NCBI GenBank assembly: GCA_902363135.1
Contig: CABIZF010000018.1
Coordinates: 1 to 48,719 of the forward strand
Direction of reading: 5' to 3'
Length of the DNA: 48,719 nucleotides
Source of the DNA: Lachnospiraceae bacterium
GTDB lineage: Bacteria > Bacillota > Clostridia > Lachnospirales > Lachnospiraceae
Part shown: positions 15,997 to 23,699 of the stretch, one piece after another
Numbering within the stretch: position 1 is the stretch's first letter
Layout: every line of letters begins with the position of its first letter
Made by a program: the position numbers and the translations under genes
The notes under the pieces: model-generated
The model's input: only the letters and a program-made list of their open reading frames with translations
What the model was told of the DNA's origin: nothing
Databases searched by the model: none

Positions 15997-18484
15997 CACA
16001 GATGGTGCGCCAAAACGGATCAAAATTCACGGCGCACGGGTACACAATCTGAAAAATATAAATGTGGAGATTCCACTGAATCAGATTGTAGGGATTGCCG
16101 GAGTTTCCGGTTCCGGGAAATCGTCTCTGGCGCTGGGCGTTGTGTATGCCGAAGGCTCCAGACGGTATCTGGAATCGCTCTCGACCTACACCAGACGGCG
16201 GATGACCGGTGCGGCGAAGGCACAGGTGGATGAAATACTGTATGTGCCTGCAGCGCTGGCGCTGCACCAGAGACCGGGGGTACCGGGGATTCGCAGTACC
16301 TTTGGTACCGGAACAGAGTTGCTGAACAGCCTGCGTCTGATGTATTCCCGCCTGGCCAGTCACAGATGTCCGAACGGACATTATGTCGCGCCAACGCTGG
16401 CAGTGGCAGCAGAACAGCCGATTTATTGCCCGATATGTAAAGCAAGAGTTCTTCCGCCAAGTGCGGAGCAGCTGGCTTTTAACAGTCAGGGAGCCTGTCC
16501 GGAATGCAGTGGGACAGGGCTGGTGCGAAGGGTCGACATGGATGCGCTTGTGCCGGATGAATCGTTATCGATCGAAGAAGGGGCGGTACGTCCGTGGCAG
16601 ACACTGATGTGGTCGTTGATGAAAGATATTGCACGGGAACTCGGTGTGCGGACGGATGTGCCATTCCGGGAGCTGACCCAAAAAGAGCGGGATATTGTCT
16701 TTCACGGAGCACCGATCAAAAAGCATATAGTCTATCAGAACAAGACGAGCGGCGCAGCCGGAGAGATGGATTTTACCTATTTTAATGCGGTATATACGGT
16801 AGAGAATGCGCTTTCCAAAGTAAAAGATGAAAAAGGCATGAAGCGTGTGGAAAAATTCCTCAAAGAGGATATCTGTCCGTTCTGTCATGGAAGCAGGCTG
16901 AATGAGGCGGCCAGAGCGCCGAAGCTGCGGGGGCTGACACTGGATCAGGTATGCCAGATGACACTTGCCAAGCTGGTGGACTGGGTACGAGGCGTGCCGG
17001 AATCGCTGCCGGAAGAGATGCGTCTCATGGCAGAGAGTATCTGCGAATCATTTCTGACGGTGGCAAAGCGACTAATGGATCTGGGGCTTGGCTATTTGAC
17101 ACTGGATCGAGCGGCATCTACTTTGTCTACCGGGGAGCGCCAGCGTATGCAGCTGGCCCGGGCAGTCAGAAACCGCACGACAGGGGTGCTGTATGTACTG
17201 GATGAACCGTCGATCGGCCTTCATCCGTCTAATATCGTCGGTCTTCACGGTGTGATGCACGATCTGGTCGCGGATGGAAATTCCGTATTGCTGGTAGATC
17301 ACGATACGCAGATCCTTTCGGAAGCGGACTGGATCATTGAGATGGGTCCGGAAGCCGGAGCGGGTGGCGGCTACGTGATCGCAGAAGGTACGGTGCAGGA
17401 AATAGAAGCCAATCCCATATCCATGATTGGACCGTTTCTGGCAGGAACGGCAGATACCCATATGAGGAACCGGTGCAAGGCAGAAGAACTGTTCTCTCAG
17501 GGATACATTCATATGTCCACGGATCGCATCCATACTGTCAAATCGTTGGAGGTCGATATTCCGAAGGGCAGACTGACGGTCGTCACCGGTGTATCCGGTT
17601 CCGGGAAGACGACCCTGATTCTGGAAAGCCTTCTGCCTGCTTTAGAGGCTGGCATTCAGGGGACAAAGCTGCCGAAGCATGTCCGGAAGATACAGGCAGA
17701 GGGGATTGCACATGCAAAGCTGATCGATGCGACGCCGATCGGGATCAATGTGCGTTCTACGGTAGCGACCTACGCCAATGTGCACGATGAGCTGCGGAAG
17801 AAATTTGCCTGCACCGAGGATGCAAAGGCGTGCGGCTATAAAGCAGGGGATTTCTCTTACAATACAGGAAAGCTGCGCTGCCCGGTATGTGACGGTACGG
17901 GGCAAATCAGTCTGGATGTACAGTTTTTGCCGGATGTGGATATTCCATGTCCGGAGTGCAGAGGCTCGCGTTACAGCAAAGCGGCAGAGGAAATTTATTA
18001 TACGAATAAACGAAAAGAACGCTACAGCCTGCCACAGCTGATGGAGATGGATGTCAATACGGCGATCCTGTCCTGCGATGGACTGAAAACGGTACAGCAG
18101 CGACTGGAAGTGCTGCAGCATCTGGGACTTGGATATCTGACACTCGGTGAAGAGACCCCGAGCCTTTCCGGCGGCGAGGCGCAGCGCCTGAAGCTGGCGA
18201 GCGAGATGGGCAAAGGACAGGATGACAGCGTGTTTATCTTTGACGAGCCAACGATTGGTCTGCATCCGCTGGACGTGCAGACACTTCTGCAGGTCTTTGA
18301 GACACTGGTACAAAACGGTGCGACCGTTCTTGTGATCGAACATGATCTGGACGTTATGCGCAATGCAGACTATATCATTGACATGGGACCGGGTGGCGGC
18401 GAAGCCGGAGGACGCATCGTGGCCGTCGGCACTCCGGAGCAGATCCGGGAAAATGCGGAAAGTGTGACCGGGCAGTATTTGTAG
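15989..18484 (+). CDS. Short UvrA paralogue (excinuclease ABC subunit A-like ATPase)
   Basis: An 831-residue double ABC ATPase. Both P-loops read GVSGSGK (near residues 36 and 533). Zinc modules include CPIC, CPECSGTG, CPFCHGSR, CPVCDGTG and CPECRGSR. Signatures are LSTGERQRMQLA and LSGGEAQRLKLA, each followed by a DEPSIGLHP or DEPTIGLHP Walker B. At 831 residues it is more than 100 residues shorter than housekeeping UvrA (about 940-950), and the UvrB-binding part of the first half looks reduced, as in UvrA2-type paralogues tied to damage or drug tolerance. GGAGG lies six bases before the ATG. It is coupled to the upstream GNAT and followed at nine bases by the UbiX-like gene. Confidence 0.88.
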   Translation: MHNTDGAPKRIKIHGARVHNLKNINVEIPLNQIVGIAGVSGSGKSSLALGVVYAEGSRRYLESLSTYTRRRMTGAAKAQVDEILYVPAALALHQRPGVPGIRSTFGTGTELLNSLRLMYSRLASHRCPNGHYVAPTLAVAAEQPIYCPICKARVLPPSAEQLAFNSQGACPECSGTGLVRRVDMDALVPDESLSIEEGAVRPWQTLMWSLMKDIARELGVRTDVPFRELTQKERDIVFHGAPIKKHIVYQNKTSGAAGEMDFTYFNAVYTVENALSKVKDEKGMKRVEKFLKEDICPFCHGSRLNEAARAPKLRGLTLDQVCQMTLAKLVDWVRGVPESLPEEMRLMAESICESFLTVAKRLMDLGLGYLTLDRAASTLSTGERQRMQLARAVRNRTTGVLYVLDEPSIGLHPSNIVGLHGVMHDLVADGNSVLLVDHDTQILSEADWIIEMGPEAGAGGGYVIAEGTVQEIEANPISMIGPFLAGTADTHMRNRCKAEELFSQGYIHMSTDRIHTVKSLEVDIPKGRLTVVTGVSGSGKTTLILESLLPALEAGIQGTKLPKHVRKIQAEGIAHAKLIDATPIGINVRSTVATYANVHDELRKKFACTEDAKACGYKAGDFSYNTGKLRCPVCDGTGQISLDVQFLPDVDIPCPECRGSRYSKAAEEIYYTNKRKERYSLPQLMEMDVNTAILSCDGLKTVQQRLEVLQHLGLGYLTLGEETPSLSGGEAQRLKLASEMGKGQDDSVFIFDEPTIGLHPLDVQTLLQVFETLVQNGATVLVIEHDLDVMRNADYIIDMGPGGGEAGGRIVAVGTPEQIRENAESVTGQYL

Positions 18485-18493
18485 GAGGAGAAT

Positions 18494-19534
18494 ATGCGAA
18501 TTATTGTAGGAGTGACCGGTACGACAGGCGTGGAAATGAGCTATGAGCTGCTGTTGGCGCTGCGGAGGGCAGGCTGTGAGGTTCACCTGATCATAAGCCG
18601 TGGTGCACAGATGACATGGGACTATGAAAGCCGAATGCCACTTCAGAGAATGTATGATCTGGCAAATTTTGTATATCAGGAGGATGAATTGGATGCAGTG
18701 ATTTCCAGCGGCTCTTTTGTGACCGACGGGATGATCCTGATGCCGTGCAGCATGAAGACGCTGGCCGGGATCGTGGCAGGCTACGCAGAGACACTGATCT
18801 TACGTGCGGCGGATGTCTGCCTGAAGGAAGGCAGGAAGGTTGTACTCGTGCCGAGGGAGATGCCGCTCGGAAAAATCCATTTGCGGAACCTGAAGGAAGC
18901 AGCAGACTGTGGCTGCGCGATCGTGCCGCCGATGCTGACCTTTTACAACGGAGCAGAGACAGTAAGAGGACAGGTTTGTCATGTCGTCGGAAAAGTACTG
19001 CTGCAATTTGGTATCGATTATGATAAATTTGTTCCATGGAAGAACGAAAAAAGGAGAGAAAATGTGAAGAACAGAGACGGAGGAACAGAAGTACGGAGGA
19101 AAACAGAAGGAGTACTGACTTTTGACTGCGCAGAGCGTCAGACCGCAGCCGTGCGCCGCCGTTTCACCCACCGACTTTCCTTTTCACAGATCGAGATTCA
19201 GGCGACCAGAGTCGGATGTGACATACAGCTGCTTTTGCGAGGTGGCAGCAGTCCCCACATCGGCTGCATAGTACTGGCAACTCCGCGCCCATCCCTGACA
19301 GGAGATGGCAGCCGCCGTGCGACGGCCTCCGTAATCAACGTCACCGGTCACAAGGACGAGGCGCTCTGTCGCTATCTGGCCGAGAAGGTTGCGGCTGCAG
19401 CAGACGCTGTGACTGTCTGCACCGGAGGCTTTCATATCGACGCGATGACGCCGGAACAGATTCAGGAAGTGCAGGCGGCTGTGAAGCATATGGCACAGGA
19501 AGTGAAGGTGTGGGCGGCTGGAAACGAAGGCTAA
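18494..19534 (+). CDS. UbiX-like flavin prenyltransferase fused to LpdD-like domain
   Basis: A 346-residue two-domain protein. Residues 1-180 are UbiX/Pad1-like: IIVGVTGTTGVEMSYELL (FMN loop with the usual S/G changed), HLIISRGAQMTW, MILMPCSMKTLAGIVAGYAETLILRAADV, and VPREMPLGKIHLRNL. UbiX makes prenylated FMN for UbiD-type decarboxylases. A charged linker (about 185-215) leads to residues 225-340, which contain LLLRGGSSPHIG, VLATPRPS, SVINVTGHKDE and CTGGFHIDAMT, resembling the small LpdD-like protein of gallate decarboxylase loci. In Lactobacillus, LpdB and LpdD are separate. No UbiD gene is in the window. TAGGAGGAG precedes the ATG. The domain assignment of the C-terminus is from memory of the family. 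Confidence 0.78.
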   Translation: MRIIVGVTGTTGVEMSYELLLALRRAGCEVHLIISRGAQMTWDYESRMPLQRMYDLANFVYQEDELDAVISSGSFVTDGMILMPCSMKTLAGIVAGYAETLILRAADVCLKEGRKVVLVPREMPLGKIHLRNLKEAADCGCAIVPPMLTFYNGAETVRGQVCHVVGKVLLQFGIDYDKFVPWKNEKRRENVKNRDGGTEVRRKTEGVLTFDCAERQTAAVRRRFTHRLSFSQIEIQATRVGCDIQLLLRGGSSPHIGCIVLATPRPSLTGDGSRRATASVINVTGHKDEALCRYLAEKVAAAADAVTVCTGGFHIDAMTPEQIQEVQAAVKHMAQEVKVWAAGNEG

Positions 19535-19637
19535 TGGGGGAAAGAATGAAATATACAGCAATTATCGCAGACGGGTGGGAAGTCCTCATTATCTGGTGCG
19601 AGGACTTTTCGGGCAGGCATTGGATTCTGGAAAGGTC

Positions 19638-19665
19638 TTGACGCAGAGTGGAAAAGTGGTATAAG
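19638..19665 (+). promoter_or_regulatory. Candidate promoter of the first MATE gene
   Basis: TTGACG (19638-19643) and TATAAG (19660-19665) with a 16 bp spacer. The -10 overlaps the first strand of the structured leader, so the transcription start may lie elsewhere. Confidence 0.5.
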
Positions 19666-19729
19666 CTAATCAGATAGCCTGAAATTAGCGGCTATGGATT
19701 GTAGTCTTGCAGCCGTACCGCTACAGGAG
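19665..19729 (+). promoter_or_regulatory. Structured leader, possible guanidine-IV (mepA) riboswitch
   Basis: GCTAAT (19665-19670) can pair with ATTAGC (19684-19689) and ATAGCC (19674-19679) with GGCTAT (19690-19695), giving an interleaved pseudoknot pattern. A second hairpin TGTAGT (19700-19705) / GCTACA (19720-19725) has a 14-base loop with AGCCG, complementary to CGGCT at 19689-19693, so the loops can also kiss. The second stem abuts the AGGAG ribosome site (19725-19729). Guanidine-IV riboswitches sit before MATE exporters in Clostridia and use two hairpins with a loop-loop pseudoknot. Assignment is by architecture and context only. Confidence 0.5.
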
Positions 19730-19741
19730 AAATGAATATGA

Positions 19742-21106
19742 ATGAAAGGCTTTTATTTTTGTATGAATCAGACATCACTTAATCGAAGCTTTACGACATG
19801 GTCCCTGCTCGGGTTTGCGGCACCGTCGATAATTATGATGGTGTTTATGTCATTGTATACGATCGTGGACGGGATCTTTATCTCACGATTCGTCGGAAGC
19901 AATGCGCTGTCCTCATTGAATATCGTCTATCCGATGATCAGTGTAGTGATAGCGATTGCGACTATGTTTGCGACCGGGGGCAATGCGATCGTCAGCCGGT
20001 ATCTTGGTCAGGGACAGGAAAAGCAGGCACGGAAGGCGCTGACGGAATTTGTCGTGATCGGCGTACTGATCAGTACGGTGTTTGCGGTTCTGGTCATTCT
20101 TTTTGAAAATCCGATCTGCAGGTTTCTCGGCGCAAATGATGAATTAATGGCAGATTGCAAGGCATATCTGACGATTTCGATGCTGTTCGCACCGGCCTGC
20201 ACGCTGCAGACACTGTTTCAGTCGTATTTTGTCACGGCTTCCAGACCGGGACTTGGGCTGTGGCTGACCGTTGCAGCCGGAATTTTAAATGCGGTGCTGG
20301 ATTATGTGCTGATTGTACCGATTCCGCTTGGAATCGCGGGCGCAGCGCTGGCGACTGGATTCGGACAGCTGCTTCCTGCTGTGGTGGGATTGATCTTTTT
20401 TGCAATTCCGCGTAAAACCTTGAGATTCTGCCGTTTTTCCTTTCGACCGCGGGAGATCAGGGACGCATGCATCAATGGCTCCTCAGAGATGATCGGTCAG
20501 ATGGCTACAGCGATCACGACGTTTTTATTTAATATCATTCTGATGCGTCTGGCAGGATCGGATGGTGTCGCGGCAATGACGATTTTATTTTACGGACAGT
20601 TTCTGTTCAATGCGTTTTACCTTGGATTTGCAATCGGGATTGCACCGGTCGTCGGTTACCAGTATGGAGCCGGAAACCGGAGGGAGCTACGGAAAATATA
20701 CCGGATTTCCTTCTTATTTACAGTTATCTCTTCGATAGCAATGACGGCAGCCTCCATTATACTGGCTACGCCGATCGTATCCGTGTTCACGAAGGAACCG
20801 GAGACATTTGCTCTGGCAGACGCCGGATTTAAAATCTTTGCGGTGAATTTTCTGTTCAGTGGTGTGAATCTGGTCTCCTCCGGATTTTTTACGGCGCTCT
20901 CAAATGGAAAGGCATCTGCATGGATTTCATTTGCGCGGACATTATTATTTATGGTAGGATTTTTGCTGATCCTTCCGCAAATCTTTGGTGTGACGGGAGC
21001 CTGGGTCGCAATTCCCGCAGCAGAATTAGCGACGATGTTTCTGAGTATGTGGCTGCACCAGAAGTATTTTTGGAAGCCGGGGGAGCAGAACTATATTACT
21101 GAGTAG
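19742..21106 (+). CDS. MATE family multidrug exporter (MepA-like)
   Basis: A 454-residue, 12-helix cation-coupled exporter. Helix 1 region SLLGFAAPSIIMMVFMSLYTIVDGIFISRFVG is typical of the MepA/DinF branch; GNAIVSRYLGQG follows helix 2, and a repeated pseudo-symmetric half starts near residue 240 (NGSSEMIGQMATAITTFLFNIILM). The start is uncertain: ATG 19742 is 12 bases from AGGAG, ATG 19763 gives the usual N-terminus but has no SD. A 16-codon frame beginning at 19732 overlaps the start and stops at 19782. The leader may be a guanidine riboswitch, which would make guanidinium or a related cation the cargo (inference). Confidence 0.88.
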   Translation: MKGFYFCMNQTSLNRSFTTWSLLGFAAPSIIMMVFMSLYTIVDGIFISRFVGSNALSSLNIVYPMISVVIAIATMFATGGNAIVSRYLGQGQEKQARKALTEFVVIGVLISTVFAVLVILFENPICRFLGANDELMADCKAYLTISMLFAPACTLQTLFQSYFVTASRPGLGLWLTVAAGILNAVLDYVLIVPIPLGIAGAALATGFGQLLPAVVGLIFFAIPRKTLRFCRFSFRPREIRDACINGSSEMIGQMATAITTFLFNIILMRLAGSDGVAAMTILFYGQFLFNAFYLGFAIGIAPVVGYQYGAGNRRELRKIYRISFLFTVISSIAMTAASIILATPIVSVFTKEPETFALADAGFKIFAVNFLFSGVNLVSSGFFTALSNGKASAWISFARTLLFMVGFLLILPQIFGVTGAWVAIPAAELATMFLSMWLHQKYFWKPGEQNYITE

Positions 21107-21221
21107 ATGTGCCTGCGAATCCACATTGGGTTTGCAACGACAGGATTTTGCTGATGAGATTCATTTCCGCAATGTTACTGGTTGGCACAAAAAAGAGATA
21201 AAACAGGAAATAGAATTTGTT

Positions 21222-21251
21222 TTGCGGGGAATGTGGATAGAAGGCTATAAA
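21222..21251 (+). promoter_or_regulatory. Promoter of the bile salt hydrolase gene
   Basis: TTGCGG (21222-21227) and TATAAA (21246-21251), 18 bp apart, about 60 bases before the ATG. Confidence 0.55.
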
Positions 21252-21312
21252 TGAGCAGATGATAGGAAAATATACAAAAATCAAGAAAAATAATAGAAAG
21301 GAAGAAGCGAAT

Positions 21313-22290
21313 ATGTGTACAGCAGCAACCTACAAAAGTGCAGATTTTTATATGGGCAGGACGCTCGATTATGAATTTTCCTATGGCGAGGAGATCACGG
21401 TCATGCCGAGAAGGTATCCGCTTGCATTTCGGCATGGAGGAAAGACGGAGTCGCATTATGCGATCATTGGCATGGCACACGTCGCAGATGATTATCCGCT
21501 CTACTATGATGCGGTCAATGAAAAAGGGCTCGGTATGGCAGGACTGAATTTTGTCGGAAATGCAGTTTATGCAGAGCCGGAAGAAGGAAAGCAGAATGTC
21601 GCGCAGTATGAATTTATCCCATGGCTGCTCAGTCAGTGCGCGACGCTTGATGAGGCAAGAAGCAGGCTTTCTAAGATGAATCTGACCGGTACGCCATTTT
21701 CCGGACAGCTTCCGAGTGCGCAGCTGCACTGGATCATCGCAGATGCGACCGGCGCGATCGTAGTCGAATCGATGGCAGATGGTCTCCATATTTATGAAAA
21801 TCCGACAGGGGTACTCACGAACAATCCGCCGTTTTTGCAGCAGCTCTTTGCATTGAACAATTACATGCATTTATCTGCAAAGCAGCCGGAGAATGCATTT
21901 TCCGAAGCAATTCCGCTGATGACCTACAGCCGCGGTATGGGTGCGCTCGGGCTGCCGGGCGACCTTTCTTCCATGTCACGATTTGCACGGGTCGCGTTTA
22001 CGAGAGCACATTCCGTCTCCGGACCGTCAGAGGAGGAGAGTGTGGGACAGTTTTTCCATATTTTGGGCTCGGTCGATCAGCAGCGTGGCTGCTGTGAGGT
22101 CGCGGATGGAAAATATGAGATCACGATCTATACGTCCTGCTGGAATGCGGCAAAAGGTATTTACTACTATACGACGTACACGAATCATCAGATCACGGCA
22201 GTGGATATGCACCGGGAGGATCTGGACAGTAAGGTACTTGCCTGCTATCCGATGCTGGAGAAAGAGGAGTTCCGGTGGCAGAACAGATAG
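21313..22290 (+). CDS. bsh: Bile salt hydrolase (choloylglycine hydrolase)
   Basis: A 325-residue Ntn-hydrolase of the linear amide C-N hydrolase family. It starts MCTAATY, so Cys2 becomes the N-terminal nucleophile after Met removal. Further active-site segments: GRTLDYEFSYGE (Arg and Asp), YDAVNEKGLGMAGLNF, LTNNPPF (oxyanion Asn) and SRFARVAF (Arg). These match BSH more than penicillin acylase. It deconjugates glycine- or taurine-linked bile acids in the cytoplasm. The open frame extends to 21259, but ATG 21313 has AAAGGAAGAAG upstream and exposes the catalytic Cys. Its MATE neighbour could export products, though this is only proximity. Confidence 0.9.
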   Translation: MCTAATYKSADFYMGRTLDYEFSYGEEITVMPRRYPLAFRHGGKTESHYAIIGMAHVADDYPLYYDAVNEKGLGMAGLNFVGNAVYAEPEEGKQNVAQYEFIPWLLSQCATLDEARSRLSKMNLTGTPFSGQLPSAQLHWIIADATGAIVVESMADGLHIYENPTGVLTNNPPFLQQLFALNNYMHLSAKQPENAFSEAIPLMTYSRGMGALGLPGDLSSMSRFARVAFTRAHSVSGPSEEESVGQFFHILGSVDQQRGCCEVADGKYEITIYTSCWNAAKGIYYYTTYTNHQITAVDMHREDLDSKVLACYPMLEKEEFRWQNR

Positions 22291-22359
22291 TAGATAATTA
22301 TAAGAGCAGGAAGACGGAGTTTTGGCGCAACATATGGATAGGAATGGACAAAAATTTGC

Positions 22360-22389
22360 TTGACGGAACCCGAGACGCCCGTGTATTCT
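22360..22389 (+). promoter_or_regulatory. Promoter of the DUF362 gene
   Basis: TTGACG (22360-22365) and TATTCT (22384-22389), 18 bp apart, 79 bases before the ATG at 22469. Confidence 0.6.
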
Positions 22390-22468
22390 TTAGATAGAAG
22401 TGCAGTGCTGCATGGTTGCGAAGTGGCTGCTGGAGCCTGCATCAGAATACTGCGAGGAGGAACAGAAG

Positions 22469-23593
22469 ATGGAGAAATCAACGGTTTATTTTACTGATTT
22501 TCGCTGTCCGGTCGGGACAAGCCAGCTGGATAAGCTGAAAAAGCTGTGTGTTGCAGCGGGAATCAAGAACATCGACATGGATGGAAAGTTTGTTGCGATC
22601 AAGATGCATTTTGGGGAGCTTGGCAATCTGGCTTTTTTGCGTCCGAACTATGCGAAAGCGGTAGCAGATCTGTGTAAGGAGCAGGGTGGTATGCCATTTC
22701 TGACTGACTGTAATACGCTTTACCCGGGAAGCAGAAAGAATGCGCTGGAGCATCTGGAGTGTGCGAACCTGAACGGATTCAACAGTATTTCCACCGGATG
22801 TCAGATTCTGATCGGAGACGGACTGCGCGGAACGGATGAGATCGAGGTACCGGTCGTAAACGGTGAGTACTGCAAGACGGCGCTGATCGGACATGCGATC
22901 ATGGATGCGGATATTTTTATCAGTCTGACCCATTTTAAGGGCCATGAGTCGACCGGCTTTGGCGGTGCCCTGAAGAATATTGGTATGGGCTGCGGAAGCC
23001 GTGCCGGAAAGATGCAGCAGCACGCGAGCGGAAAGCCGGCGATTCATGAGGAGCTGTGCCGCGGCTGTCATCGTTGCGCAAAGGAGTGCGGAAGCGCTGC
23101 AATCTATTACGTCGATAAAAAAGCAGTCATTGATTATGACAAGTGCAAGGGTTGCGGACGTTGTATCGGAGCCTGCAGTTTTGACGCGGTATACAATCCG
23201 AACAGCAGTGCAAATGAACTGCTCGACCGCAAGATGGCGGAGTATGCACAGGCGGTCTGTCATGGTCGTCCGTGCTTCCATGTAGCACTGGTACAGGACA
23301 TCAGCCCGAACTGCGACTGTCACGGTGAGAACGATGCGCCGATCCTTCCGGATATCGGAATGTTTGCAAGCTTCGATCCGGTAGCACTGGATCAGGCGTG
23401 TGCAGATGCATGCCTGGATGCGACCCCGATCTCAAACAGCCAGCTGGGTGAGCACCTTGCAAGACCGGACTGGCACTGCCATCATGACCATTTCAAGGAT
23501 TCGAACCCGAACATTGAGTGGGAGGCGACTCTGGATCAGGCAGAGAAGATCGGACTTGGTACGCGGGAGTATGAGCTGAAGCGCGTGAAGTAA
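22469..23593 (+). CDS. DUF362 domain iron-sulfur protein
   Basis: A 374-residue protein with an N-terminal DUF362 domain (AIKMHFGELGNLAFLRP, THFKGHESTGFGGALKNIGMG) and an inserted 2[4Fe-4S] ferredoxin module: CRGCHRCAKEC near residue 193 and CKGCGRCIGAC near residue 223. The C-terminal DUF362 part contains FASFDPVALDQACAD and an HCHHDHF histidine cluster. The family is common in anaerobes; an electron-transfer or maturation role is likely, but no reaction is established for this subgroup. ATG 22469 is preceded by GCGAGGAGG, so the upstream open frame is not used. Confidence 0.82.
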   Translation: MEKSTVYFTDFRCPVGTSQLDKLKKLCVAAGIKNIDMDGKFVAIKMHFGELGNLAFLRPNYAKAVADLCKEQGGMPFLTDCNTLYPGSRKNALEHLECANLNGFNSISTGCQILIGDGLRGTDEIEVPVVNGEYCKTALIGHAIMDADIFISLTHFKGHESTGFGGALKNIGMGCGSRAGKMQQHASGKPAIHEELCRGCHRCAKECGSAAIYYVDKKAVIDYDKCKGCGRCIGACSFDAVYNPNSSANELLDRKMAEYAQAVCHGRPCFHVALVQDISPNCDCHGENDAPILPDIGMFASFDPVALDQACADACLDATPISNSQLGEHLARPDWHCHHDHFKDSNPNIEWEATLDQAEKIGLGTREYELKRVK

Positions 23594-23699
23594 AAAAGAA
23601 ATCATTCTTAAAAAGAGGACTGCCCTGCGGTGTGAACTGCCTGCCGGGCAGAACCGGAGCGGGTACTATAGAAGAAAATGGGAAAAAGGAGCAGGAACG

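Noticed and set aside
17642..18586. 314-codon minus-strand open frame
   Set aside because: Antisense to the uvrA-like gene, no recognisable domain and no ribosome site.
21107..21221. TGTGCC/GGCACA stem after the first MATE gene as a terminator
   Set aside because: The stem is only six pairs with a very long loop and no T-run.
22478..23323. 281-codon minus-strand open frame
   Set aside because: Antisense to the DUF362 gene; the composition is that of a shadow frame.
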